Assembly: GCA_018697195.1 (NCBI GenBank)
Contig: CM031858.1
Span: 126,253,221-126,317,220, forward strand
Direction of reading: 5' to 3'
DNA: 64,000 nt
Source: Certhia americana
Lineage: Eukaryota; Chordata; Aves; Passeriformes; Certhiidae
Part shown: positions 1-10,930 of the stretch, one piece after another
Position numbering within the stretch: position 1 is the first letter of the stretch
Layout: each line of letters starts with the position of its first letter
Position numbers and translations under genes: made by a program
The notes under the pieces: generated by a model
Database searches by the model: none
The model's input: the letters and a program-made list of their open reading frames with translations, nothing else
Told to the model about the DNA's origin: nothing

Positions 1-575
1 ATTTGATTCAGATCTTTACTTGGATAGAAGCAGATTTGGACTTTTCATTCTTTATGAACATATATGTCATTTGTTATGAGACTTGACTACTGATCAACAT
101 ATTTTTTCTTGCAGTGAGAGCTATAACTCTGCAGGGCTCATATTCAAAGACACTAAAGAGCTATATCCTGGGAAGCAGGAAGAAGGGTTGCCAATCAAGC
201 TACATACTGACTGCTTTCAGTGTAGCAGTTGATTTGGAAATGGCCAAATATTTCAGCAGACAGCTTGTTTGCATATTTGTGGAGTAGAACAGTTTTATAA
301 ATAAAACCTTTTTTTCTCTAGATATTTAAACATGGATTTACAGCTAAAGAAAATAAGGATTTTTTTATATTATTACATGTTGACAGAGAAGTGCTTTTTA
401 CCTGTATGAGAAACATACTTGAAAAAAAGATTGCATGTGTAGGCTCAGTATGCTTTATACCAAATTCTGTAGTTCAAATATCATATTGTTTTTAGGTTAT
501 ACCTCCACATAGTCATTAACCCAGAAGACACTGAAAAAAGTTTCCTCTGACAAGTTGTTACAAGAAATATTTGGA

Positions 576-639
576 GGGGTTTGTTTGGGGTTTTTTGGGG
601 GGGTTGTTTGTTTGTTTGTTTGCTTGTTTGTTTGTTTGT
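576..639 (+). repeat. G-run cluster followed by (TTTG)n microsatellite
   Basis: Guanine runs lie at 576-579, 587-590 and 597-603, separated by T-rich spacers. They are followed directly by about nine TTTG units, one of which is TGCT-like, up to 639. The G runs could form a quadruplex on the plus strand. This is simple sequence and nothing suggests coding. Confidence 0.85.
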
Positions 640-1644
640 AGCTGTAAGCCACTCATTTAAGATGAAGCTTTTCTGCAGAACAGTAAGAACTGCAATGAAA
701 ACTTCCCCATAATGGTCATCCTGAATCTAGATGGGGTTTCTTCTACCACTCCACTTTCCCCATTTTCTTTAAATCAGGAAAACCACATTTTTGGAAAAAG
801 ACATGCACGCTACAAAGCACCAGAGTCTACTGTTTACAGCACTGACCTGGATTAAGTCCCAGATCAGGCTGATACAAAAGAGACCTGAATTTGGCTTTCT
901 CAATTTTTAAATGAATGCCCTAATTACAAGCCTGTAAGATTTTCTGCAGTCAGAATTGCTCCTCTTTGTGAAGTGAAAATGAGTGATGGATCTCATTATG
1001 GATTTTGAAATGCTAACTTTTTTTCATTATTGAAAAGGAATGACATTTTTCAGTCAATAGAAAAAAAACCCTAAATTAAATAAAATAACAACAGCAAAAC
1101 ACCACAACTAATATGACAGAAAGGTAGAGAAAAAAAAATTACTTTGTTATCTTTTCTACCATAATATTTCAGTATCATCCATTGGAAGGTTTTAAGTTCT
1201 TTTTGGTTTGCTTTGATTGTGTATGTGTCTTGGTTTGGTATTACAGTCCAGCATTTGAATCAAAGACCATTAAAACACTACCCTGTTTTGAACTTCCATT
1301 TCATACAATAGACTACCAGCATCTTGAAGATGTAGGGCATCAGAAATAGATATAGTCAGTTGATAAACTGAACAGGAGGAAAAGAATGCCAAAAACTTCA
1401 CACTTATCCTGGGAGAGAACAGGAAAAAAAGAGAGCCTAGACAGATTCTTAAACACCTGTGCCTTTTTTATGGAGGATACTGTTTTCATTCAACTTTCTA
1501 AAAATGTGAATATAAAGGCTTGGGGCAGAAATATTTTGCGACTTGAAACTTACCCATGTATTTGACTTTGGTGAGTTCATCTTCTTACCTGCTTTTCTAG
1601 TCAGGAACTGCATATATCTCTTTTCATGGAAAAAAGTCTTTATA

Positions 1645-1667
1645 CATATATATATATATATATATAT
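1645..1667. repeat. (TA)n microsatellite
   Basis: An uninterrupted alternation of T and A of about 23 bases, preceded by an imperfect extension from 1641. It is a dinucleotide repeat of the kind that varies in length between individuals. Confidence 0.9.
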
Positions 1668-1720
1668 GTTTTATCTTTTATTAACATTTTTACTCTGATT
1701 TCCAGCTTTAGGACTGAGGA

Positions 1721-1776
1721 GGAGTGGGGGGTTGGTTGGTTGGGGGTTGGTTTGGGTTTGATTTGGTTTTGGGTAT
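1721..1776 (+). repeat. G/T-rich low-complexity block
   Basis: Interspersed GGTT and GGGTTT units with G runs at 1726-1731, 1742-1746 and 1754-1756. The pattern is degenerate and has no fixed period. It is not the vertebrate telomere repeat, because the TTAGGG unit is absent. Confidence 0.75.
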
Positions 1777-4050
1777 TTTAATGAACAAAAGGAAACTATC
1801 AGAAATTGAGTTGGATGTTTAGGGCTTGTAAGGGTGGTTGCTCAGTCTCCTTTCCCCACCTTAATTTTTAACCCAACACATTGTCTTTGTTATTAACCTT
1901 CTAAAAACTCATTAGCACATTGTATCTACTACTGGTATAGAACTATACAAAATTGCCGTTCAAAGTGAATTACTAATTTTAAGTGAGATTTCCTTAGTCT
2001 TTAGTTCAAGAGTTCTTTTGAACAGTGAAAAATTTGTTTTTATGAGGATCTGAACTAAGTTTGCTACTCAGGGTAATATCAGCTCAAGATTTGTTAGTAC
2101 TCCTTGGACACGTGAAGATGGACAGCATTTCTTTCTGTCATTGATGTATAAGCATGTATTAATGAACCATTTTACATTTTTTATATAAAGAGTGAGTGCA
2201 GACTTAAGGGAAGACAAAGTTCTCTTGTGGTACTGATAGCAAAAGCTTTAACCAGGAAATTAAGCAATGCTGCTCTTATTGACTGTCTCATCCTAGCCTC
2301 TTACCCATTTCACCAGTGAATATGCTACTTTCCATGTTTTCTTTGTTGCCAGATGGAGTCTGACATCACTTAAATGAGCAAAACAAAACAAAAAAACCCA
2401 AAAAAGAGGAAACCATACTTTCCTTGCCATGAAATTAATTGTGCTAAAATTCCTTCTTGTCAATTTTTGCTCTCTGTTACTGTAGTTTAAGAAACTACAG
2501 TTTCTTAAAATTTATGTTTAGATATGAAAATAACCAATTTACACAGATATACAATGCAGAATTAGTATATGCATTTTCTATATGCTTATGTATTACTTTT
2601 ACAATTCTATTACCCAAAATTCCATTACTTAGATTGTAAACCTGGGTGACTAGAGGTAAGACTCATGAGATATAAATTTATGGCAGGAAATAAGAAAAAT
2701 CACACAGCCAGACCTTAGTAGTATATAGGATATTAATTTAGATCAAGTTTTAAGTGGTGTTTGCAATTTATTTTTATTAAGTATTAAATTTTAGGTTGGT
2801 AAAAAACGAATACAGATAGGACTTCAACAGCCATGGAGGTTAATCAAAAGCTTCATATTTACCTTCATCTTAACTGAAATGTTTTTAAATAAATGCTTTG
2901 CTACATCTTCAGTTGTATGTTTTTCCCACTTTCCTCCTGTACCCCAGAATAGGAGAACTGTATGGTGAAAAATATATGCTAATGGTGCATTGGGTGAACA
3001 TTAAAGAATAGTTTCCTTAAATGTTTTTATGTTTCCTTGAATATTGATAAAGGCATAAAAATGCCTTTGCAAAAGTGTTTTCGTGGCTGCTGCTCTTAGA
3101 ATTTGATTAACATTCCCTAGCACAAGTGCTTTTGCTTACAAGGCATTTTTAACTAGGAATTTTGCTGATCTCTTTATACTTATGCAAAAAAAAATATATT
3201 GCAACAAAGTTTAAAAAAATAGATATTATAAACTAGGTAACATTAAGATAATTGCATTTTAATTGCAAAATTACTGAACAACTCTTGCAAATTAAGTTAC
3301 ATATCACATATAACTGTAAAGTGAATTAATTTATCATAATTAATGACAGTGGAAACCACATGAATTAATGACTGACCACCTACTTTACAATATTTTTAAA
3401 CTAAGGCAATATCATTGTGCCTATTGACTAATTCTGAATTACACTTTAAGTTCTAAAGATGGGAAGGGTCATTAACAAATGACTGAAAGCCAAATGAATT
3501 AGATATTAAGTGTCTGGCCAAATGAGCAGCAAGTCAATTTATTGAGAAAGGTCACTTTAAAAACTCTGTTACTGCTTTCAGACCTCATCAACAGCTTATA
3601 CATCATAGGTGTCCTGCTAAGCTGTTGTATTAAATACTTTGCACACAGGATATTCCTTTATTAGAGCTGGATGAATGCTTTCCTTTCCTGATGAGAAGGT
3701 CTGCTGTTCAGCTCATTTCACTGCTCTTGATGTGGCCAGGAAAATTCTTGATTCTACCATCACTGAGTCTGCTTGAAGGAATTGCATCAGCACAGAGCTG
3801 CCTGCACAGAGATGTACAGAGCAGTGTGACAGCACTGAGAAGTAACAGGGAAACTACAGCAAAGGACACTGTCTGGGTCAAACTTAGAGTACTGATAGGA
3901 GTGGCTTCTACACATGTTGATATGTCCTGGACTTTGGGTTAAGGGTTTAAGAGCAAGTAAAACTGAGTCTTTGCCTTATCCCACTCCTCTAGTTAACAGA
4001 AATTCCTCCCTAAACACACTAAGCACTGATTAAGGTAAAATTTCCTGACT

Positions 4051-4086
4051 TAAAAAACCCCAAAAAAACAAACAAATAAACAAATC
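4051..4086 (+). repeat. A/C-rich low-complexity run
   Basis: A run of A blocks separated by C and T, including AAAC and AAAT units. It lies about 45 bases before the 65-bp tandem duplication. It is simple sequence only. Confidence 0.7.
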
Positions 4087-4130
4087 AGCACCCTTTTAAC
4101 TTTTAGAAGGATTCACCAGCTTAAAAGTCT

Positions 4131-4260
4131 GTTTTCTGTAACACAATATCTTAAACTATTCTGGGGCAGAATTGAGAAAGTATTTAATTAGTGAAGTTTT
4201 CTGTAACACAATATCTTACACTATTCTGGGGCAGAATTGAGAGAGTATTTAATTAGTGAA
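4131..4260. repeat. 65-bp tandem duplication, two copies
   Basis: Copy 1 is 4131-4195 and copy 2 is 4196-4260, joined head to tail with no spacer. They differ at two positions (an A/C difference after CTTA and an A/G difference after GAGA), so 63 of 65 bases match. The unit is not low complexity; it begins GTTTTCTGTAAC and ends AATTAGTGAA. The high identity points to a fairly recent local duplication, or an error in assembly. No open frame spans it. Confidence 0.97.
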
Positions 4261-5686
4261 CTTTCAGCTTTAGTTCCAAATGCCAAACTGTTTCTTCTTA
4301 AATCACATAGCAGGCCTCATCTCCACTGCTGAATTATATTAATAGCTATATGCCAATAGTTATTAGCAAAACAGAAAATTTGAAGAGGAGACAGTTTTAG
4401 CTAGCTTAAACATATCATAAGTTGGGAAAGCATCACAAGATCATGTCTAGTTCAGTACAAAAAGGTTTATAAAAGATACCAGAAGATCCTATTTCAAATC
4501 TCTGCATCTGCTGAGTCAAAGAACAGGCTCTTAAATTTTGATCCCTAATCAGTTTAAATGAGTCTCAGAGAACTGTAAGCGAGTTCTTGAACCTTTCAGT
4601 TCTACATGTGCACTTTTTCTGAAAGCAGGTTAAAAAAATCTCCATTAAAATAAATTTTTAAAAAAATTTGCAACCAAAACTGCTTTTGGATTGAAGGAAA
4701 ATTTAAACATGAGTATTTATCTTTTTGGGTTGCAGCAGTTGGTTCACTATTTTAAATGTTAGCAAGAGTTGCCTTCACTCACTTAATAAATCTTAAAAAC
4801 AAGCCCTGCAGATATTTTTGTTGTTAGGTAAACATACATTCCAGACATTGCTGAACAAGAGGATTTATCCCTATTAGAACTAGATTAATGCCATGCCAAT
4901 GAGAACTAGATGAATATCTTGTCTTGAATGGTGAAGCTTCTGAGCTCTGTTGGTCCTGAAGAGCCAGAAAGGCAAAGGACAAAAACTGGTTTCTACCAAG
5001 TTAATTGTCATTACAAGTTAACCATCAGGGTTTATAGAAGGATAATCCAACATATGTGTTCCCAGTATACCATTTTCTTGGTTTTGCTTTCTTCTCTCCA
5101 ACCTGTAAGAAGTTGCTACTGCCCTTTTTTCTGATTATCATCCATTACCAATTTACAGTACATTTTCAGGTTTGAAATGTTTAAGGTCTGTGGAAACTAT
5201 GTACAAGTACAAGGAACTTCCTGCTCAATTTAGATTGAAACACATGTAAATATCTATACAAGACACAGAATATTTCTGAAAAGAAAGGGAAACTTGAATT
5301 TCCTTCCACAAGAACCCATCATCCTTTATCACAGTGGCAGATTTTCTGTGCTGTTCCAGGCAGTAGCACCAGTCTATAATTAGTTACTTCCTTGCAGCTG
5401 CAGCAATGGATGTATGTGCAGTTTTTGCACACAGATGTAGGGAGATGGTTCAGTCAGTACCAGGCTTTCCCTTCTAGCACTGGGTTCTTTAGCAGGAGGA
5501 AGGGTCATGCTTATCACGTAGGTAAATAACAGAGAGAGCTGTCTTCCATGATAGATACAGACTTGGACATCTGCTCCTTCCCATTAATCAGTCATGGAGG
5601 CTGATAGGGAAGTTTGTGACAGGCCGGAGCAAGCTGATGACTGAGGGAGGTGAAAGTGAGTTCTGCAGCCTGAAATATGCTGACTG

Positions 5687-5690
<4 letters not shown>

Positions 5691-5722
<32 letters not shown>
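5691..5722 (+). repeat. (AG)16 microsatellite
   Basis: Sixteen uninterrupted AG units, a polypurine/polypyrimidine tract. Read on the minus strand it gives a run of Leu-Ser codons, which is why an open frame crosses it. That frame is an artefact of the repeat. Confidence 0.95.
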
Positions 5723-5724
<2 letters not shown>

Positions 5725-8105
5725 ATGCACCAAAATATTTGATAGATGAGGGAAAATAAAATGAAGGAGTAAGTTAAAGTATTAAAAGTTTCAAGGTTAT
5801 TCAGCAACTTCTAATAGCTCTGTTTGGATATAAGTCTGAAGGCAAGCACAGTGTTGTCTGGGGTACAGAGTTTTGAAACTCTTCCCAATAGCTTAAAATG
5901 TGTAGCTCCTCAATCATATCCAGCTCACTTTCCTTACTTGCTGAAGTTTCCCATAATTATTTTTTTTAATAGTGCATTGTGGCATGTGAATTTGGCATAA
6001 TTTGAAGGGGAGTATGGGAAAGTATCAGCTCCTAAGAGCCCTCAGACAGCAAAGAAATGATAGTTATGGGTTTCCCTTCTTTTGGGGATTGTCCATAGGC
6101 TTATTTGAACACACAAAGTGTTGTAAATGTTTATGTCATCTTCGGGTGGAATCTGTTCACCTGAAGTGGTATCTAGAGAAAGGATACTATTTTTTTTTCT
6201 CCAGTTCTACAAAAAGTATAATAAAAGGATGAATCCATGGAAAGTGTTGTGTAATATACTGCTCTTTATTCACTGTTAGATGTAGAAGTGGTATGTGATT
6301 TGAAGTTTTCTAATTTGTCTTGATCATAGCATTCATTGGGGTTTTGTGGCAGACTGATTTCTAAGGGCATCCCAGTGAAGCCTACTAAATTTAATGTCCT
6401 AACCAGCTTGTGAGGGTTCTCCTATTTATGGGCACATTCACACCAGGGTTAGGTGGAACATTGTTGCCTAACTTGGCTGATGCCAGGACACAGTCTTAAG
6501 TGCTTTTATGTTTTCAGGAAGCACATAAAAGGAAATGGTGTTTGACTAAAAAGCCTGAAACTGACAGATAATTGGGCTCCCATTGTGTAATGGTTTACTC
6601 AACCTTGTTTAAGAGCAAAAATCCCTACACATCTTGTTTACGAAGACAAGAACTTATTGTCAGTATAAGTGAAATCTCAACTGTCTAATCATTGTATAGT
6701 TCGTTTGTTTTCATCGTAGACCATTTTTTTGTTTGATAAAACATTTTCACACCTTTGCTATTTCTTCGTTGGGTTGCAACTCCATGTTACACAGAGGTGT
6801 ACCACATGACTACCTTTCAAATATGTTAAACACAATTTCTTTTTTCTCTTTGTTCCTCCTAAAATCAGACTGGTGCAGCTCCAGGTGTGCATTTCTTTAT
6901 CTGGCCATTGGTGAGCCTGTGCTCCATGTCTCATAATCCTATGCCTGCAGTCTTCTGCATATTCTGCATAGCTTCCTAAGCCACCACTCCTCAAAGCCTC
7001 TTCTATCTTATGCAGCCTACATTAATCAATATTGCTTCATTTTATTAATCATGAGTATCTTGTTCTACACACAGTAACTATTTCATTCTTATAGCTGCAT
7101 AAAACAGTGGTTGGGCCATACAAAAATAAACAGAAGTAAAACAAAAAAGGGTCAAAAAGAAAGGTGAAAAAAAACTGCAAAAAGATAAAATACTAACTTA
7201 TGTTAGAGATTAGCCAGATGGAAACAAAGCGCAGGCAGGTTGAGACAATTGCAGAGTTAGCCTGACAGCCTCAGTGAGACCTGTTAAACTCAGTACCTTC
7301 AGCTTTAAGTTTCTATTACACACCACATAGAATTTGGAAGTGTACAGACATGTTACCTTTCTGTGATTCTCTTTCTCTGTTGAGGGCAATGTAACTCACA
7401 CTGTTTTATGTTCCTGTCTGAAGCTCAATGTAATTTGATAAACAACAGAATAGAAGTTTCCAGGGATGACTTTTATCCACTCTTAGAAAATCTGCATTTG
7501 GAATGGAGGGAGGGATATATCCATGCCTAAAACAAAGCTCTTTCAGAGCTTGGCTCTGCAGAAACCACAACATAAATATGTGCATGGAAAACAAATCTCA
7601 AAGACATGCTACTGAAATAATAATTCTGTTTGCTGTTGCTCCAAAGGAGTCTACCAAGAATTTAATCATGTACTCACTTTTCATCATAATAAGCTCCCTG
7701 TTGGCAGACACAGGAAGTTACTCTCCCCAAAATAACCTTAGGCATGGAAGCTGCATTCTTTTTACTGAGTGAACAAGCTGGGGTTTGTATATTGCTGCTG
7801 GACAAGTGTTAAAATGAATCTAAGCCAAGTACAGAAGGCTTCTTGCAGGCACAAGTAAGGTAACAAGTAAGAGGGCCTACTAATACATGTAAAGTCCCAA
7901 ACATAAACCTCATTTTTAATCTTTAATGTAATATTTAAGGAAATGCCAGTTGTTATAGTTTTGCTAACTGCATTTGTAAGGAGAACTTATTTGGTAGTCA
8001 TGAGGAAAAATATTTCCAAGATTTCAAAAGGTGCCTCCAAATAATACGTCTGTACTCTACTCTCTTTTATCCCTTGCTCAAAATTTAGCAGACTTTAGAA
8101 AAAGG

Positions 8106-8127
8106 ATATATATATATATATATATAA
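8106..8127. repeat. (TA)n microsatellite
   Basis: About 22 bases of uninterrupted TA alternation within unique AT-rich DNA. Confidence 0.9.
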
Positions 8128-8784
8128 AAGTTTCATCTATGTTAGGAAGCACTTGGCAAAACAGAAATGGACCAGTAATTAAAGCAGTTGGAACTATAAT
8201 TCTTGCATTTTCTGTGTCTGAAATTTGGGATTTACTCCAGCCAAAATTTAGCTTGCCACTGACTACACAAGATTGAAGCCATCTGAAGTACTCTTCTTTT
8301 GTTCAGCCTCTGCCCTCATTAGGTATGGGAAAATATTTGGTGCATGCTTGAAGCAGAGCTCACATTTCAGCTTTCTCCCAAAGAGGCTTGGTTACCATGA
8401 ACAAAAATCAGTCTGTGGACTGAGCCACCATATGGCAAGTGGGGACAATCATTCTGAAACACATCACTGTACCAAACATAGCTGCAGCCAGAAATTGTCT
8501 GCTTTATAGAAGACAAGAAAGCCAAAAATTTAAAGAAAAAACAAATGTTTGTTACACCATCCTAATGTTTGGTCATCTGATTTTTTTTCTTTTGAAGAAG
8601 CCATCAGGAAAAGAGACATTTGTGCTTTCTGCAGCTCCCCAGGCAGCATCCTGTAGTGACACAGAGCACCTTGGCTGCCTCAACTTTCAGTTCAAAAAAA
8701 CTTCACCTGCTGCAAGCTTACTGCTTCCTAACAGCTCATTTGTCAGGAAAAGCTCATGCTCAGCTTATTAGCAGCCCATTTTTA

Positions 8785-8974
8785 CGGTCATTATCCATGC
8801 TTCCCCAACATCTGGCTAAGTGTTGTACTCCAGATTGTGGCTGTTCTGGGAAGTAGTTTTAGCGACTTAAAAGGCTGTTTAAGTCATGCTTAGAATCCTC
8901 CCTCGGTCTCTTATCTGTGGGGCGATTCTGGGGAAGAGGCTGTCTCACTTCTACCTTTTGTATGCCCTTAATCG
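8785..8974. other. Small patch of retained CpGs, origin unknown
   Basis: Five CpG dinucleotides (at 8785, 8873, 8904, 8923 and 8973) sit within 190 bases of otherwise CpG-poor DNA. This is far too sparse for a CpG island. It could be the remains of a relatively young insertion such as an LTR, or a constrained regulatory element, but I cannot recognise a family and see no flanking duplication. Confidence 0.35.
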
Positions 8975-10544
8975 ACCCTGAACTGCTCTGAGTAAATACC
9001 ATCATTTTATTTGTTCCTATGGCCTAGCTAAGTGGGTAGTCAATCTCAGATGAAAATTTTTTTTTTGGTGTGAAATGCCTAGTAATATAGTTGTCCTATT
9101 GTCTCTGCATAAGTGGTTCTGTAGTGCCTTAGATGATCTTGTAATGAACTGGAAAGGTTTTATACATTGTGTGTTCTTCATGCTAGCAAATAACATGACT
9201 AGCGAATAACTTTCTCATGTAGAAAATATTCTACAGAATTAGGACCATGTTCAAAGTTTAATTTTAGATAAAAACTTTTCCAGAATGCCTGAATATCAAT
9301 TCTACATCACTGATTTTTGCATATATTTTAAAGGAAAAGAGATAAAAAGCATTGTTTAAATTTTTAATAATTTCTTTGTCTTCCCAGGAAAAGGGTATCT
9401 TAATTTTCTGAATTCTTTGAATAAGTAGTCTTTCTTATTTCTATTTCTATTTCCTACTGTTTAACCTGGGTTTTGTTTTCATTTAAAGCTTTTCTGCTCT
9501 CTTTAACAAAGAAGATGGAGTGTTCAGTTATGCAGGTAGCAGAATACCCATCTGCTTGTTAGGATTTCCAAACTGCCAAATAACGCTTTGTCATTTCCCA
9601 CCCATCAGTTCTTGGAAATGGTGCTCTGCCAAATGACAGAACAGCAGAAAAAATGTGATTGAAGTCACTCGACTCACTGAACATATCCGAGTCTACCAGC
9701 AAGATGCATCTGAACAGTCCCAAACACTAAACAACTGCCAATTGAGGCACTGATTGGCACAGCCAGCAATGATTTCTGGGCAACCTGCTTTCTGACAGCC
9801 ACAAACTAGCTTTCCTCTCTTGATTCTCTTGCCTTCCTTGTCGTCTTGCTTACTGAACTTTGGGTTGTACATAACAGCTGACAGGTGTTTTCCCAGGGGT
9901 GATAAACATGCCCTGGCTCAGTCATTATCTGACAGTTTTCAGGCTGTCCCACACCAAGGGAGTGATAGATGGGCTGTAAGACAAGTAGGCAAACAGTTAC
10001 ACTTGACACAATTGCAGGCTTTTCTGGAGGGGAAGAAACAGTCAATCTCATGATTGCACTCTGCCTGACACTACCCAACCATTTGCAAAGTGCATTCAGA
10101 GTGTTCAGACAAGGAATAGGGTTAACTGGCAAAAGCTGAGCAGAAATGGCTAAATGTCAGGTTCTTTATGGGAACTCTGTAAGATGCTGGCAGATGAAGT
10201 GAAGTCTGGAATGCAGAGTGACAAGAAAGTGATGGAAGCCAGGAAGCAGGACAGTAGTAGTGCTGCAAAGGGTTATTTTAAAAACCTTTTATATTAGTTT
10301 GAATCAGTTCTGCTTTTAAAATCAGCCATTAAATTAATTGCTGTTATTAAGATTGTTGAATTTTATTAAAAGTGCTAAGAACTTTTGCAATTTTTACAGA
10401 ATAGGACCTGTACAGTTGGTTCTCTCTACAGAAGGTTTTCAGCCCTTTTAAAATAAGGAAAGGTGATTTCAACAGTAGTTCAATGTTAGGAGAAATCTGA
10501 GTGCATGAGTGGGCCACATTTTATAGTAACATGCAGGAAAATGC
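8975..10544. other. Noncoding stretch, no gene seen
   Basis: Unique sequence. Open frames at 9806-10132 (minus) and 9820-10053 (plus) overlap antisense over the same bases, have no recognisable domain and are most likely chance. Confidence 0.65.
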
Positions 10545-10930
10545 ACAGGAGATGTGATATATTCACAAGTCTTAAAGCACGATCTCCCACAGCCTACTTA
10601 TATATACCCAGATTGGTGACATCTGCATAAACGAAGTATCAAGTGGGTGGAAAATTGCCTAAACTGCCAGGCTCAAAGGATGGTGAACACTGGTACAAAG
10701 TTCAACTGGTGCTTGGTTACTTTTGATGTATCTCAGGAGTCCATAGGGCTCGTGCTCTTAGTTTTTACACAGATGGAGTGGGGAGTCCTCTCAGAAGCTT
10801 GCAGGTCGCACAGAACTGCTGATCTGGGGTGGTTGATTCACTGCAGGTCAAGGTTGAAATTCCATGGACACCATGGAGCAATGTCCTGGCAGAAGCCTCA
10901 TGACTGAACAAGGCACTAAGCAGCATAAAT
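10545..10930 (+). mobile_element. CR1 LINE relic, internal reverse-transcriptase region
   Basis: This is a decayed piece of the CR1 non-LTR retrotransposon second open reading frame, in plus orientation. From left to right it keeps the outline of the CR1 reverse-transcriptase blocks. The bases at 10561-10592 match the segment coding FSKAFDTVSH. The segment 10644-10748 translates with a recognisable WxxNxL, AQR and VSQES pattern (CR1 norm: W..N.L, AQRVV, VPQGS). A LAGRTEL segment at 10798-10818 stands where CR1 has FADDTKL. The catalytic aspartate pair is therefore lost, and this last motif is in a different frame from the first, showing a frameshift. The match fades near 10930. The endonuclease domain and 3' tail are absent, so it is both 5'- and 3'-truncated and not functional. 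It explains the 86-codon open frame at 10647-10907. The family call rests on my knowledge of CR1, not on an alignment. Confidence 0.88.

Larger units (their letters stand above)
1..4130. other. Noncoding AT-rich stretch, no gene seen
   Basis: No exon or RNA gene can be supported here. The stretch is unique AT-rich DNA broken by simple repeats: a G-rich tract followed by (TTTG)n at 576-639, a (TA)n run at 1645-1667, a second G/T-rich block at 1721-1776, and A/C-rich runs near 2384-2406 and 4051-4086. An open frame at 3691-3942 has no domain, signal peptide or family resemblance that I recognise and is of a length expected by chance. Intergenic DNA and intron look the same here. Confidence 0.7.
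4261..8784. other. Noncoding stretch, no gene seen
   Basis: Mostly unique AT-rich DNA with an (AG)16 tract at 5691-5722 and a (TA)n run at 8106-8127. Several open frames of 60-90 codons (for example 7503-7772, and the opposing pair at 6733-6936 and 6758-6994) overlap others on the opposite strand and show no domain. I therefore do not call them genes. Confidence 0.7.

Noticed and set aside
5592..5807. Minus-strand frame with a Leu-Ser repeat
   Set aside because: The repeat is the translated (AG)16 microsatellite.
9806..10132. 108-codon minus-strand frame with a plus-strand overlap
   Set aside because: No family resemblance. It lies upstream of the CR1 relic but does not read as CR1.
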